A stretch of DNA of 49,189 bases from Bacteroidota bacterium (GTDB lineage: Bacteria; Bacteroidota; Bacteroidia; Bacteroidales; Prolixibacteraceae), in the NCBI GenBank assembly GCA_030698405.1, contig JAUYMU010000034.1, forward strand, positions 1-49,189, read 5' to 3'. This document shows positions 21,814 to 30,414 of this stretch, piece after piece; the first letter of the stretch is position 1, and each line of letters begins with the position of its first letter. The notes under the pieces were generated by a model. It worked only from the letters and a program-made list of their open reading frames with translations. It did not search any database and was not told the DNA's origin. Both the position numbers and the translations under genes were made by a program.

Positions 21814-24800
21814 GATTTTTTATTTGCTTCAATCTCATCGAGCCGACGATCTAAAACTTCAGCAAAATATTGATCGTTTGGCGGGGCAAAAATACGGGAA
21901 TGTTCATCGGGCAAAGTATGCACCACCACTCCTTTACAGGCAAAACGACCCCAACCATAGTCTTTCCTGTTTGGGATATAGAAGGTTGGCTTTCCTGCCC
22001 TGAAAAGGTCAAGCTGAATGTTGGCAAGTTTTAATTCGTATTTGACAAGCGCTTCTGTCATGGTCATTTCTACATTGTCCGACAAAAACATGGATTGCCC
22101 GTCTTCAACCTTAATTTTACGCTCCTTTTCCTTCATTATTCCCAACTTTATCAGCTTGAAAATGATGTTAAACCGGACACTTTTGTATTTGTTGTGAAGT
22201 AGGCGACGTTTTCCAGACCAGGGTTCTTTCAGTAGCAGCCAGGTAACGTAAAATGGTTTTATGGCCGAAACTTTAAGGTTAAACAGTCGCTCTTCGGTTG
22301 GAGATTGCAGGTGTTTGGCCATCGACGAAACCGAGTCGATTACACCGGCAAAGCTGACTTCATCTCCCTTTTCGGCCAGTTTTTTAGCCATATCGTAGGC
22401 AATGAAACCTCCCAGCGAGAAGCCCAGCAACATGTATGACCCGTTTGGCTGAACTTTTTTTATCTCTTCGATATAGTCGTCGGCCATTTCTTCAATGTTA
22501 TTGCTCAGCTCCCGGCTTCCGTCCAGTCCTTTTGCCTGAAACGCGTAAATGGGCCGGTCGTCTTTTAAGTGGTGGGTAAGCGACTGATAAAGAAGTACAT
22601 TTAATCCGGCGCCATGAATAAGAAAAAGGGGTGTTTTGGTTCCTTTGGGACGAATCGGAACCAGACATTCCCATGAGCTGTTTATATCTTCGGAAGTTAG
22701 TAAAGGTGCAAATGTGCGGACAGTTGAATTCTGTATCAGCGACGCCAATGGAATATTGATGTCTTTCAGCTTTTTGATTTCAGCCATCAGTTGCACAGCT
22801 TTTAGTGAATGTCCACCCAAATCAAAGAAATCGTCGTCGATACCCATCGAGTCAACCGAAAGTACTTTCTTCCAAAGGCCAAACATGAATTCTTCGGTTT
22901 CGTTGGTTGGTTTTGCGCTTTCGTTGGTCGATTCTGACAGCTTTTCTTTGGCTGCATTGATCAACCTTTTTTTATCCACTTTGCCGTTGCTGGTCAATGG
23001 AATTTCTCCTATTGGCACAATCATTTCAGGAACCATATAAGCCGGAAGTTTTTTCTTCAATTCCTCTTTTATGGCCTGGGAGCTCACTGGTTGGCCTTTT
23101 TCGGTGTAAAATGCAAAGAGCGACTTTTCTCCGGAAGCATTTGTAGAAACGGCCACAACACATGTTTCAACACCTTCGAATGAACTGATTTGTTGCTCAA
23201 TTTCGCCTGGTTCTACCCGGTATCCCCTGATTTTTACCTGTGCATCAACGCGCCCCTGGTAGTAGATCAAGCCATTCTGACCGGCAATGACAAGGTCGCC
23301 GGTGCAGTAACAGCGCTGAAGTCCGTTGTCCGGCGTTTCGAACCAAATGAAAGCCTTGTTTTGTTCCGGATCGCGGTTCAGATAGCCAAGCGCTAAACTA
23401 TCGCCGGCAACCAGCAATTCGCCTGCAATTCCTTCCGGAACCATTTGTCGGTTGGCGTCAGTGATGTAAATCCGGTATCCCGGTAATGGCTGACCGATGG
23501 GTACAGTTGTTTCGGGTTGATAGCCCACCTTTATTTCAAAAGCAAGTGCAACCACTGTGGTTTCGGTTGGCCCGTATGTGTTAAACAAGCGGTGTTTGGT
23601 TTCGCGCTTGTTCCAAAGGGCAACATCGGTAGTAGAAACAGCCTCGCCACCAATAATAACCAGTCGCAGGCTTTCCGGAAGTGGCTGGTTCAGGTAACCA
23701 TCGGATTGGATAAGCTGACGCCAGTAGGCCGTTGGCAAATCCCAGACTGAAATTTGATGTTGATGCGAAAAGCGCAGTAATTCATCGGTCACCAGCATTT
23801 CCGCAGTTCGCAGGTAAATGCCGGCACCTGAACAAAACGAGCAGAAAATTTCTTCAATACTGGCATCAAACGCCAGACTCGAAAATTGTAAAACGTGGTC
23901 GTTGCCTGTAAATTCGTACAAGCCTATTGCTCCTGAAATGAAATTGGCGAGGGATTTACGCGATATTTTTACCCCTTTGGGTATTCCGGTCGATCCGCTG
24001 GTGTAAATGATATAGGCAACACTATCAGGATTGTATGATATTTCCTGAAGCTTTTTGGTATCTGTATTTTCTTTGATTTTTGAAACATCGAGTACCGGAA
24101 TATTTTCAGCCAAATCAAAAACTTCACTGTCAACAAGGATTAATGAAACAGCGGCATCGGTGCAGAAAAACTGTTTTCGCTCCGTTGGCATCGTTGGGTC
24201 GATGGGAAGAAAACTGGCCCCACAGCGCAGCGTTGCCATGATGGCAGTGAAGTAATTGTAATTGCGTCCAATAACCACCGCAACGATTTGGCCGGGCTTA
24301 ATTCCCATTTCCATCATCGAGGCCGACAGGTTTTCAATGTCGTTTGCGAATGCGCTGTACGAATGCGTAATCCCGGAATCAAAAATGGCAGTCTGGTCAG
24401 GAAAAACAGCTGCGACTTTGGTAAACTGGGTGAAAACGTCTTCCATAGTCACGGCTTTCCCAATCACCTCATTAATGTTTTTGGTGATTTCCAGCGACTT
24501 TTCGGCTGAAATCAGCCCTGTTTCATTTACTGGTTTAGCGGGTGATTCAACCAGATTTTGAAGGAACACTTCGAAACTTCCGGCAATTGAACCGACCCCT
24601 GAATATTTAGTTCCGGATGGTAAATGATAGCTTATCTCGTTGTTAATAATGTTGATGACTATTCTGTCGTTGTTCAGTAAATTGGTTTCTGCCGAAGCTT
24701 TTGAAATGATTATTTCCGGCAGATCAGCCGCATTGTTCCTTAATTCAGGATAGCGAATCCGGGTTGACCGGGTGAATGTTTCCGATTTCTCAGCTTTTTT

Positions 24801-26108
24801 TACACCGGGTAGCATCTTACCGATTTCAGCCGAAACGGAATTTGCAGGATCAATGGAGGCGTTCAGAGGTACCCATGTATTGAAAATTCCTTCGAAGCTT
24901 TTAATTTTTTCAGGTAAATCGCCCGAAACAAAACCCAGTGTTCCTGAAGTTTGGTTCGACAAACGAAGGAAGAAAAGCATCAAAGCCGCAGAAATTACAT
25001 CTTCAGCTTTTTGCTCCGGAAATAGGATATTCAACTGAGAAATAGTCTTTTCATTCAGTATTGTTGTCGCAACCGATGAGCTGCGTTCTCCGGTTACGAC
25101 CGGCCAGATCAAAAATTCGGCCTTGGTCAGTTCCTTTTTCCAGAAAGGTTCAAAGCGGGCCATGCTTCCAAAGCGAACCAATGCATTTTGAGCTACCGTT
25201 TTATCTGGTTCGGGCATTTGGCTGCCGGGTTCCAGTAAATTCTCAACAGCAGTTTTTACGCCCTTTTTATCGTACAATACTTCAGGAAGTACCAACCCAT
25301 CCGCACAATAAAATCCCCTTTTTCCATTAAAATCAATGATTTGGCCAGCATTGCCCTTCTGATTAAAATCAACCGATGCTTTGGCAACCACAAAATATTC
25401 GTTTTGGATGTAAAGCAGCGGCAGCGTAAATTCGTTGGCATAATGACTGCTGAAATTTGTTGCCCGAATCAGCGTGTCAATCGATTTTGCTGATTTGTCG
25501 CTGGTAATCAATCCAAAATTTTCGGGACGGGCAGCCAACGGATAATAGGTTCGGTTGGCCAGATTTTGGGCTACCGGCGTTAATTTCCGGTTGACGATTG
25601 ATGCAACCAGTTCCCCAAAACTTTTTAGCGCGGCTTCAAAACAGCGTGTGTTGAGTGATAGTGCAGTATCGTTTGGCAATACCGGAATTAACTGACCTGC
25701 AACAATATCTCCGGCATCAATTTGATCGACCACTTCGTGCCACGAAACGCCATGTTCCGTTTCACCGTTAATAATGGCCCAGTTGCTGGCATACATTCCG
25801 GCATAGCGGGGGAGTGGGGCGTCGTGGTAATTAATTGCCATGATGCGTGCAAGCGAGGTGAATTGTTTTTTCAGAATCAGACTATTGTTGATACTGAAAA
25901 TATAATCAACCGGTTCGAAAACCGATAAATTGCTGAGATTGCTGTATTTTGGAAATGTTTCCGAGGCATTTTCACGGATCAGCCATTCATCGCCAGAAAC
26001 CAATGCCTGAATGCGGATTCCATGTTCTTTTATAATGGCCATGCACTTTTGAGGGAGATTTCCTTCTCCAACTACAATGCATGTTATTCTATTCTGATTA
26101 TCCATCAT
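21810..26108 (-). CDS. One-module NRPS: formyltransferase, half-condensation, adenylation, carrier, thioesterase
   Basis: 1432 residues. Residues 1-300: methionyl-tRNA-formyltransferase-like domain with catalytic N93, H95 and D131 and its C-terminal subdomain. Residues about 315-515: similar to only the C-terminal lobe of a condensation domain (starts FWKKEL); no HHxxxDG motif is found. Residues about 545-1040: adenylation domain with YTSGSTGIPKG (702-712), FNTYGPTETT, YCTGDL and PLTSNGKVDK. Carrier Ser 1101 in DLGGHSLKA. Thioesterase Ser 1231 in GFSLGG and His in PDEHSR. My hand alignment to GrsA gives the pocket D-A-E-D-I-G-T-V-V-K, whose two acids suggest a basic amino acid such as lysine or beta-lysine. 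It may formylate and release one amino acid, or pass it to the polysaccharide. Confidence 0.88.
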   Translation of the reverse strand: MMDNQNRITCIVVGEGNLPQKCMAIIKEHGIRIQALVSGDEWLIRENASETFPKYSNLSNLSVFEPVDYIFSINNSLILKKQFTSLARIMAINYHDAPLPRYAGMYASNWAIINGETEHGVSWHEVVDQIDAGDIVAGQLIPVLPNDTALSLNTRCFEAALKSFGELVASIVNRKLTPVAQNLANRTYYPLAARPENFGLITSDKSAKSIDTLIRATNFSSHYANEFTLPLLYIQNEYFVVAKASVDFNQKGNAGQIIDFNGKRGFYCADGLVLPEVLYDKKGVKTAVENLLEPGSQMPEPDKTVAQNALVRFGSMARFEPFWKKELTKAEFLIWPVVTGERSSSVATTILNEKTISQLNILFPEQKAEDVISAALMLFFLRLSNQTSGTLGFVSGDLPEKIKSFEGIFNTWVPLNASIDPANSVSAEIGKMLPGVKKAEKSETFTRSTRIRYPELRNNAADLPEIIISKASAETNLLNNDRIVINIINNEISYHLPSGTKYSGVGSIAGSFEVFLQNLVESPAKPVNETGLISAEKSLEITKNINEVIGKAVTMEDVFTQFTKVAAVFPDQTAIFDSGITHSYSAFANDIENLSASMMEMGIKPGQIVAVVIGRNYNYFTAIMATLRCGASFLPIDPTMPTERKQFFCTDAAVSLILVDSEVFDLAENIPVLDVSKIKENTDTKKLQEISYNPDSVAYIIYTSGSTGIPKGVKISRKSLANFISGAIGLYEFTGNDHVLQFSSLAFDASIEEIFCSFCSGAGIYLRTAEMLVTDELLRFSHQHQISVWDLPTAYWRQLIQSDGYLNQPLPESLRLVIIGGEAVSTTDVALWNKRETKHRLFNTYGPTETTVVALAFEIKVGYQPETTVPIGQPLPGYRIYITDANRQMVPEGIAGELLVAGDSLALGYLNRDPEQNKAFIWFETPDNGLQRCYCTGDLVIAGQNGLIYYQGRVDAQVKIRGYRVEPGEIEQQISSFEGVETCVVAVSTNASGEKSLFAFYTEKGQPVSSQAIKEELKKKLPAYMVPEMIVPIGEIPLTSNGKVDKKRLINAAKEKLSESTNESAKPTNETEEFMFGLWKKVLSVDSMGIDDDFFDLGGHSLKAVQLMAEIKKLKDINIPLASLIQNSTVRTFAPLLTSEDINSSWECLVPIRPKGTKTPLFLIHGAGLNVLLYQSLTHHLKDDRPIYAFQAKGLDGSRELSNNIEEMADDYIEEIKKVQPNGSYMLLGFSLGGFIAYDMAKKLAEKGDEVSFAGVIDSVSSMAKHLQSPTEERLFNLKVSAIKPFYVTWLLLKEPWSGKRRLLHNKYKSVRFNIIFKLIKLGIMKEKERKIKVEDGQSMFLSDNVEMTMTEALVKYELKLANIQLDLFRAGKPTFYIPNRKDYGWGRFACKGVVVHTLPDEHSRIFAPPNDQYFAEVLDRRLDEIEANKKS

Positions 26109-26120
26109 TTTACTTTTAAA

Positions 26121-27800
26121 CTAAAAAATTACGAATTTTCCTGATTCGGAATGTTTCTCTGAACGAATTAAATAGATATAAATACCCGGCGCAAGGTCAG
26201 AAACGTTGGCTACAATTAAATTCTTTTCAATATTTATTTTCGATTGCTGAAGGACACAGATGCCTTGCAGATTAAAAATATTCAAATAAATATCGGAACC
26301 AAATTCATGCTGAATGCTGATTTTCAATTGGTCCTTTACCGGATTTTGTAACAATCGGCTTTTCCTGTCGTTATTTTTAGGCTGAAATCGGCTGGAAGTT
26401 GATCCATTGTATTCGAAGGCTCCAACATCTGATTGGGCGCCATAAGGACGGAGTATTCCCAAAAAATCGAAACCGACGACATTGCTTTCATCCGCAACAT
26501 CAATTAGCGGAGAACCTTTCGTCAGTTTAAAATTGTTGGGCAACTGCATGTCTGGCGATACAAAGCCTGCGAAATCTGCATTCCGTGCAAGGTAATTATT
26601 CAACACGGTTGCATCAGAGGCCGCATATTGAAACATGATGTAGGAATCTTTTCCTTTAAAGCTGGTATTGTCGTTTTCGTAATAATCGAAATTTCCCGGA
26701 TTGATAATCACGTTGGATGAAATCTGGCTTCCCTTGCTTTTTACGCTGGAGAACCGGATGCCTTCTGATTTTGGATTGATGATGTTGTTGTGCAGAATAT
26801 AAAAAGCGGCATCGGCCTGAACAGAAACATCGGTAACAAAAATGCCGTGTTTCATTTGCGTCAAATCGGTTGGCCGAAAGCTGCGGCCAGCATCCAAAAT
26901 AATGTTGTTGAAAATTTTGTATTCGCCCAGGCCGTGGCTTTCAATTCCGTTTCCTTTGCCCTGACTGATGAAATTGTTGTAGCAATCGCACTTTGAGCCT
27001 CCGCCAATGGTAATACCCGACATTTGCGATTCGGTTTGCAACTGGCTGTCGTACAAAATGGTGTTGTTGTAAATTTGGCAGTTGTTCGATGCCGAACTTA
27101 CCTGAATACCGTCCCATCCCGAATATTTGATGATGTTGTTGTAGATTCTCACCCCGTCGAGCAAACTGGGCAGCAGCAGAACATCTTTTCCATCGCAATT
27201 GACATTTTGCCCATAATATTTGGTACTGCCTACATATAATCCTTCGTCGCCCACATTGGCAATATAATTATCGTGAATGCTGGTATTGTACTGGGTAAAA
27301 GTACCTCTGACCGAGGCCAAGGTGCAATCAGGATCGGTTTTGGCATAGATGCCGCCAATCATGCAGTTTTCTATGGAAACATGTTCAATCTCAAAGTTCG
27401 TACTTAGTTCTCCGATTCCCATTCCGCCGCCGTTGGCAACTCTTTTTACCTGAAACCCATAAGTTAGTCCGGGGTCGCCGGTACCGGTAAATTTAAAATT
27501 GCTGCAATTCTGTATGGAAATACCAAAATAGTGATCGGTATCGATGGTAACCGCACCACCCGAATTGATCATGACAATTGGTCTGGTTGAATTTCCTTTG
27601 AAATTCTTAATCAGTAAGTATTTGCGGTTTCCGGCAGCAAAAAAGAGCGTATCGCCTGACCCTACGTCCTTGTAAGCGGCATCATTTCCATCAAGGTAAA
27701 TGACTTCAGGATCTATTAGAAAACTGGTTTTTTGTCCAACAGCTAAATGACCAGATATCATTAAAATTCCCCAAATTAGTATGGTCAGCTTTTTTATCAT
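26121..27800 (-). CDS. Secreted right-handed beta-helix protein with T9SS signal
   Basis: 559 residues: signal peptide 1-22 (GHLAVGQ), a long run of beta-helix turns (repeated IYNNxI or VSIENCMIGGIYA-type strands, residues about 60-400), then a C-terminal type IX secretion domain. That domain shows LLQNPVKDQLKI, YLNIFNLQGICVLQ, LAPGIYIYLIRSE and a terminal GKFVIF. Beta-helix proteins of this kind are often polysaccharide lyases, epimerases or binding proteins. No catalytic set is recognisable, so activity is open. Its position inside the exopolysaccharide operon, 3 bp from a glycosyltransferase gene and 12 bp from the NRPS gene, suggests it acts on or anchors the exported polymer at the surface. 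Confidence 0.85.
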   Translation of the reverse strand: MIKKLTILIWGILMISGHLAVGQKTSFLIDPEVIYLDGNDAAYKDVGSGDTLFFAAGNRKYLLIKNFKGNSTRPIVMINSGGAVTIDTDHYFGISIQNCSNFKFTGTGDPGLTYGFQVKRVANGGGMGIGELSTNFEIEHVSIENCMIGGIYAKTDPDCTLASVRGTFTQYNTSIHDNYIANVGDEGLYVGSTKYYGQNVNCDGKDVLLLPSLLDGVRIYNNIIKYSGWDGIQVSSASNNCQIYNNTILYDSQLQTESQMSGITIGGGSKCDCYNNFISQGKGNGIESHGLGEYKIFNNIILDAGRSFRPTDLTQMKHGIFVTDVSVQADAAFYILHNNIINPKSEGIRFSSVKSKGSQISSNVIINPGNFDYYENDNTSFKGKDSYIMFQYAASDATVLNNYLARNADFAGFVSPDMQLPNNFKLTKGSPLIDVADESNVVGFDFLGILRPYGAQSDVGAFEYNGSTSSRFQPKNNDRKSRLLQNPVKDQLKISIQHEFGSDIYLNIFNLQGICVLQQSKINIEKNLIVANVSDLAPGIYIYLIRSEKHSESGKFVIF

Positions 27801-27803
27801 AGA

Positions 27804-28994
27804 TTATTTTCCTCTTTTTGCCCGTTCCCAGTTTACCGATTGTGAACCTTTTAAATATCGTTTAAATCCCAGAAAAACAGACAGATTCATGATGAAAAAG
27901 TAATACGGTATGAACAACAGTTTTACTTTTATCGATTTGTTTTCGAGGTACCAGCCCAGCAGCGCGCTTACGTAAAACACCACCTGAAGCCAGAATAATA
28001 TGCTGTAAAATCCGAAGTTTACGATTCCTTCGTTTACCGCCAGAACTGTTCCGGCAGGAATCAGAAACAGCAATGAAAGTGGCGCCAGGGTCCAACGTAA
28101 TACGCGGTGAGAAATATACTGAAAAGAAAGTGTTCCGTAGTTGAAAATATTCAGCAGCGAATTTAAGCGGACAACCGATTGAATGCCACCAGCAGAAATC
28201 CGTATTTTGCGTTTCAGTTCTTCTTTTACGTCAGCCGAAGCTGTTTCAATGGCATAAGCTTCAGGATCATACTGAATGGTGTAGCCGTTTTGGGCTACCC
28301 GAAGCGAAATAATAAAATCGTCGAGCAACGTGTCTTTTTCTACTTCCTGAAACAATTCTGTACGAATGGCAAATAGTTCGCCGGCAGCGCCAACCACCGA
28401 ATAAAGCTCGGCATCCCATTTTTTTAAAGTTGATTCGTATTTCCAGTAAAGACCTTCACCGGCGCCGGCGGCGGCATCTTTTTCCTTTCCAAAAATGCGC
28501 TTTTCGCCCGAAACACAACCCACTTTCGGGTCGCTGAACAGGTTGACAATCCGGCGGATAGATTCTTTACCCAGCATCGTATTGGCATCGCAAAATACCA
28601 CGATGGGTGTTTTTACCAGTTTCATTCCACGGTTCATGGCGCCAATTTTTCCGTTTCGCTCCTGAAGGTGATGTACCTCCACATCATCGTATTGCCGCAG
28701 CAAATCAGGAGTTCCGTCATTCGATCCATCGGTAACCCAAACTTTGTGCAGCTTCTCAGACGGATATTCCAACTCACGCGAATTCTTAATTTTTGCATCC
28801 ACAAAGTCTTTTTCGTTGTAGGCAGCAATAAACAGCGTAACCTCCGGTTCGTAAGCAGGGTCGGGGACTTGTACTTTTCTCAACCCAAACATCCGGCGAA
28901 TTCTGACGATGATAAAAAGCAGGATGCCGTAACCTACATAGGCGTAGAAAACGATAAAAAGAAAGATCCAGAATAGAATTTCAATTGCTGCCAT
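27804..28994 (-). CDS. Membrane glycosyltransferase family 2
   Basis: 396 residues: an N-terminal membrane helix (residues 5-30), a GT2 catalytic domain and three to four C-terminal helices. The nucleotide-sugar site shows VTLFIAAYNEKD, VTDGSNDGT and VVFCDANTM in the DxD position. A later DDFIISLRVAQNG block and HRVLRW (an RxxRW-type motif) place it near processive or synthase-like GT2 enzymes. It is predicted to add a sugar on the cytoplasmic side during repeat-unit assembly. The donor and acceptor cannot be told. It lies 9 bp after the FkbM methyltransferase gene. Confidence 0.88.
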   Translation of the reverse strand: MAAIEILFWIFLFIVFYAYVGYGILLFIIVRIRRMFGLRKVQVPDPAYEPEVTLFIAAYNEKDFVDAKIKNSRELEYPSEKLHKVWVTDGSNDGTPDLLRQYDDVEVHHLQERNGKIGAMNRGMKLVKTPIVVFCDANTMLGKESIRRIVNLFSDPKVGCVSGEKRIFGKEKDAAAGAGEGLYWKYESTLKKWDAELYSVVGAAGELFAIRTELFQEVEKDTLLDDFIISLRVAQNGYTIQYDPEAYAIETASADVKEELKRKIRISAGGIQSVVRLNSLLNIFNYGTLSFQYISHRVLRWTLAPLSLLFLIPAGTVLAVNEGIVNFGFYSILFWLQVVFYVSALLGWYLENKSIKVKLLFIPYYFFIMNLSVFLGFKRYLKGSQSVNWERAKRGK

Positions 28995-29003
28995 ATTTCA
29001 TTC

Positions 29004-29780
29004 TTAGTAGTTTCTCAACTTTTTCGCATACAGGTTAAATTTGTCAACTTTGTCAAATTCGAATACCGCTATTTCTCTCAAAGTATCGGTTATCGGAAAC
29101 TGACCACTGTGATAATCTTCAATGATCAGGGTTATTTGCGGATAAAACCGTATAAATTCCATCGCTCCCCGAAGGGCTTCCGTTTCCATTCCTTCAATAT
29201 CCAGTTTCATAAAAATAGCTTCATCCTGATCAATTCCCAACAAAGGCATCAGGTCGTCCAATCGTCGTATTTCGGCTTTGTTATCACCCTTTCTTTTTTC
29301 TTTATATAGTCGGGATGCTCCAGTATTCAACGGATCAAACCGGTAGCTGGTTTGGTAATTGTATTCTCCCAGCCCATAAGGAAATATCTTTACTGTATTT
29401 TGTAACTCGTTTAACCTTAGGTTCTTCATTAATGTTTTGATGTTGTCGGAAACTGGCTCGAAGGCAAAGCATTTTTTATCCATTTTTGCCAGTAAAATAC
29501 AATAATCGCCAATACATGAACCCACATCAATAAAAACCGAAAATTCTTTTTTACGCTTGAGAATAAATCTTTTTACGCCCCTTTCGTATGCCAGGTTAGC
29601 AAACTGAAAATCGTTGGTGTTGTTGCGGCAAAAGAATGTTCCTATTGATGTACGGATAATCCGGTCGTTTTTGTGCGATGTATTAAAAAGTACATATTGC
29701 ACCGACGTTATGATTGACCTGATGTCTCCGTGTTTCAGGTATTCGAAAAAATAGATTAAATAGGTAAACAGTTGCCTCAT
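29004..29780 (-). CDS. FkbM-family methyltransferase
   Basis: 258 residues with the SAM-binding core FIDVGSCIGDYCILLAKM, CFAFEPVSDNIKTL and KLDIEGMETEALRGA, the last being the FkbM family signature. Such enzymes O-methylate sugars in polysaccharides and antibiotics. In this operon it probably caps or decorates the repeat unit, which can limit chain extension or change surface properties. No signal peptide. It lies 9 bp downstream of the acyltransferase gene. Confidence 0.88.
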   Translation of the reverse strand: MRQLFTYLIYFFEYLKHGDIRSIITSVQYVLFNTSHKNDRIIRTSIGTFFCRNNTNDFQFANLAYERGVKRFILKRKKEFSVFIDVGSCIGDYCILLAKMDKKCFAFEPVSDNIKTLMKNLRLNELQNTVKIFPYGLGEYNYQTSYRFDPLNTGASRLYKEKRKGDNKAEIRRLDDLMPLLGIDQDEAIFMKLDIEGMETEALRGAMEFIRFYPQITLIIEDYHSGQFPITDTLREIAVFEFDKVDKFNLYAKKLRNY

Positions 29781-29789
29781 TTTTCGTTT

Positions 29790-30410
29790 TTAAACGGTTA
29801 CCCTTTCCCAGATTCCGGTTTCAGGGTTGTATTGTTTAATTACCCTGGCCGGATTCCCAACAGCCACCGAATAAGGCGGAATATTTTTGGTTACCACCGA
29901 ACCTGCCGCAATCACCGAATGTTTCCCGATGGTGACACCTGCAACCACCACCGAGTTGGCGCCAATCCATACTTCATCTTCCAGCGTTATTTTCTTTTTG
30001 GTAACGGGTTGTTTGTGAGGTACGATGTTAATGTCTTCATAGCCGTGGTTTAGTCCTGAAAGCACAATGTTCTGTGCAAGCATCACATCGTTTCCAATGG
30101 TTACCGGACCAATCAGCACGTTGCTCATACCAATGCGCACGCGGTCGCCAATCAGCACATCGCCAACTCCGTTGTTGATGGTGGTAAAATCTTCAATCGT
30201 AGAGTCGTTGCCCAGCACAAAATTATTGAAGGGCATCACATCCATTCGGGTAAACCGGCAAATGCGCGAATTTTTACCTTTCGTATGTTTGAACGGATTC
30301 AGAAATATTTTCACCCAAAGTCGGGGCCGCGACTGGTTTTTCGGCATCATGGCCCAAAGCGCCCACTTTTTCAGCTTTGGACTTGCTTTTATTTTTTCAG
30401 CTATGCTCAT
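29790..30410 (-). CDS. Left-handed beta-helix acyltransferase (hexapeptide repeat)
   Basis: 206 residues from ATG 30410, chosen because it leaves 4 bp after the glycosyltransferase stop; an in-frame ATG at 30449 would overlap that gene. Repeated hexapeptides (VGDVLIGDRVRIGMSNVLIG, VWIGANSVVVAGVTIG, IAAGSVVTKNIPP) form the left-handed helix, and LNHGYEDI contains the catalytic His of WcaF/VatD-type acetyltransferases. It probably acetylates a sugar of the exopolysaccharide using acetyl-CoA. The C-terminal GNPARVIKQY is typical of the family. Confidence 0.9.
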   Translation of the reverse strand: MSIAEKIKASPKLKKWALWAMMPKNQSRPRLWVKIFLNPFKHTKGKNSRICRFTRMDVMPFNNFVLGNDSTIEDFTTINNGVGDVLIGDRVRIGMSNVLIGPVTIGNDVMLAQNIVLSGLNHGYEDINIVPHKQPVTKKKITLEDEVWIGANSVVVAGVTIGKHSVIAAGSVVTKNIPPYSVAVGNPARVIKQYNPETGIWERVTV

Positions 30411-30414
30411 TTTT

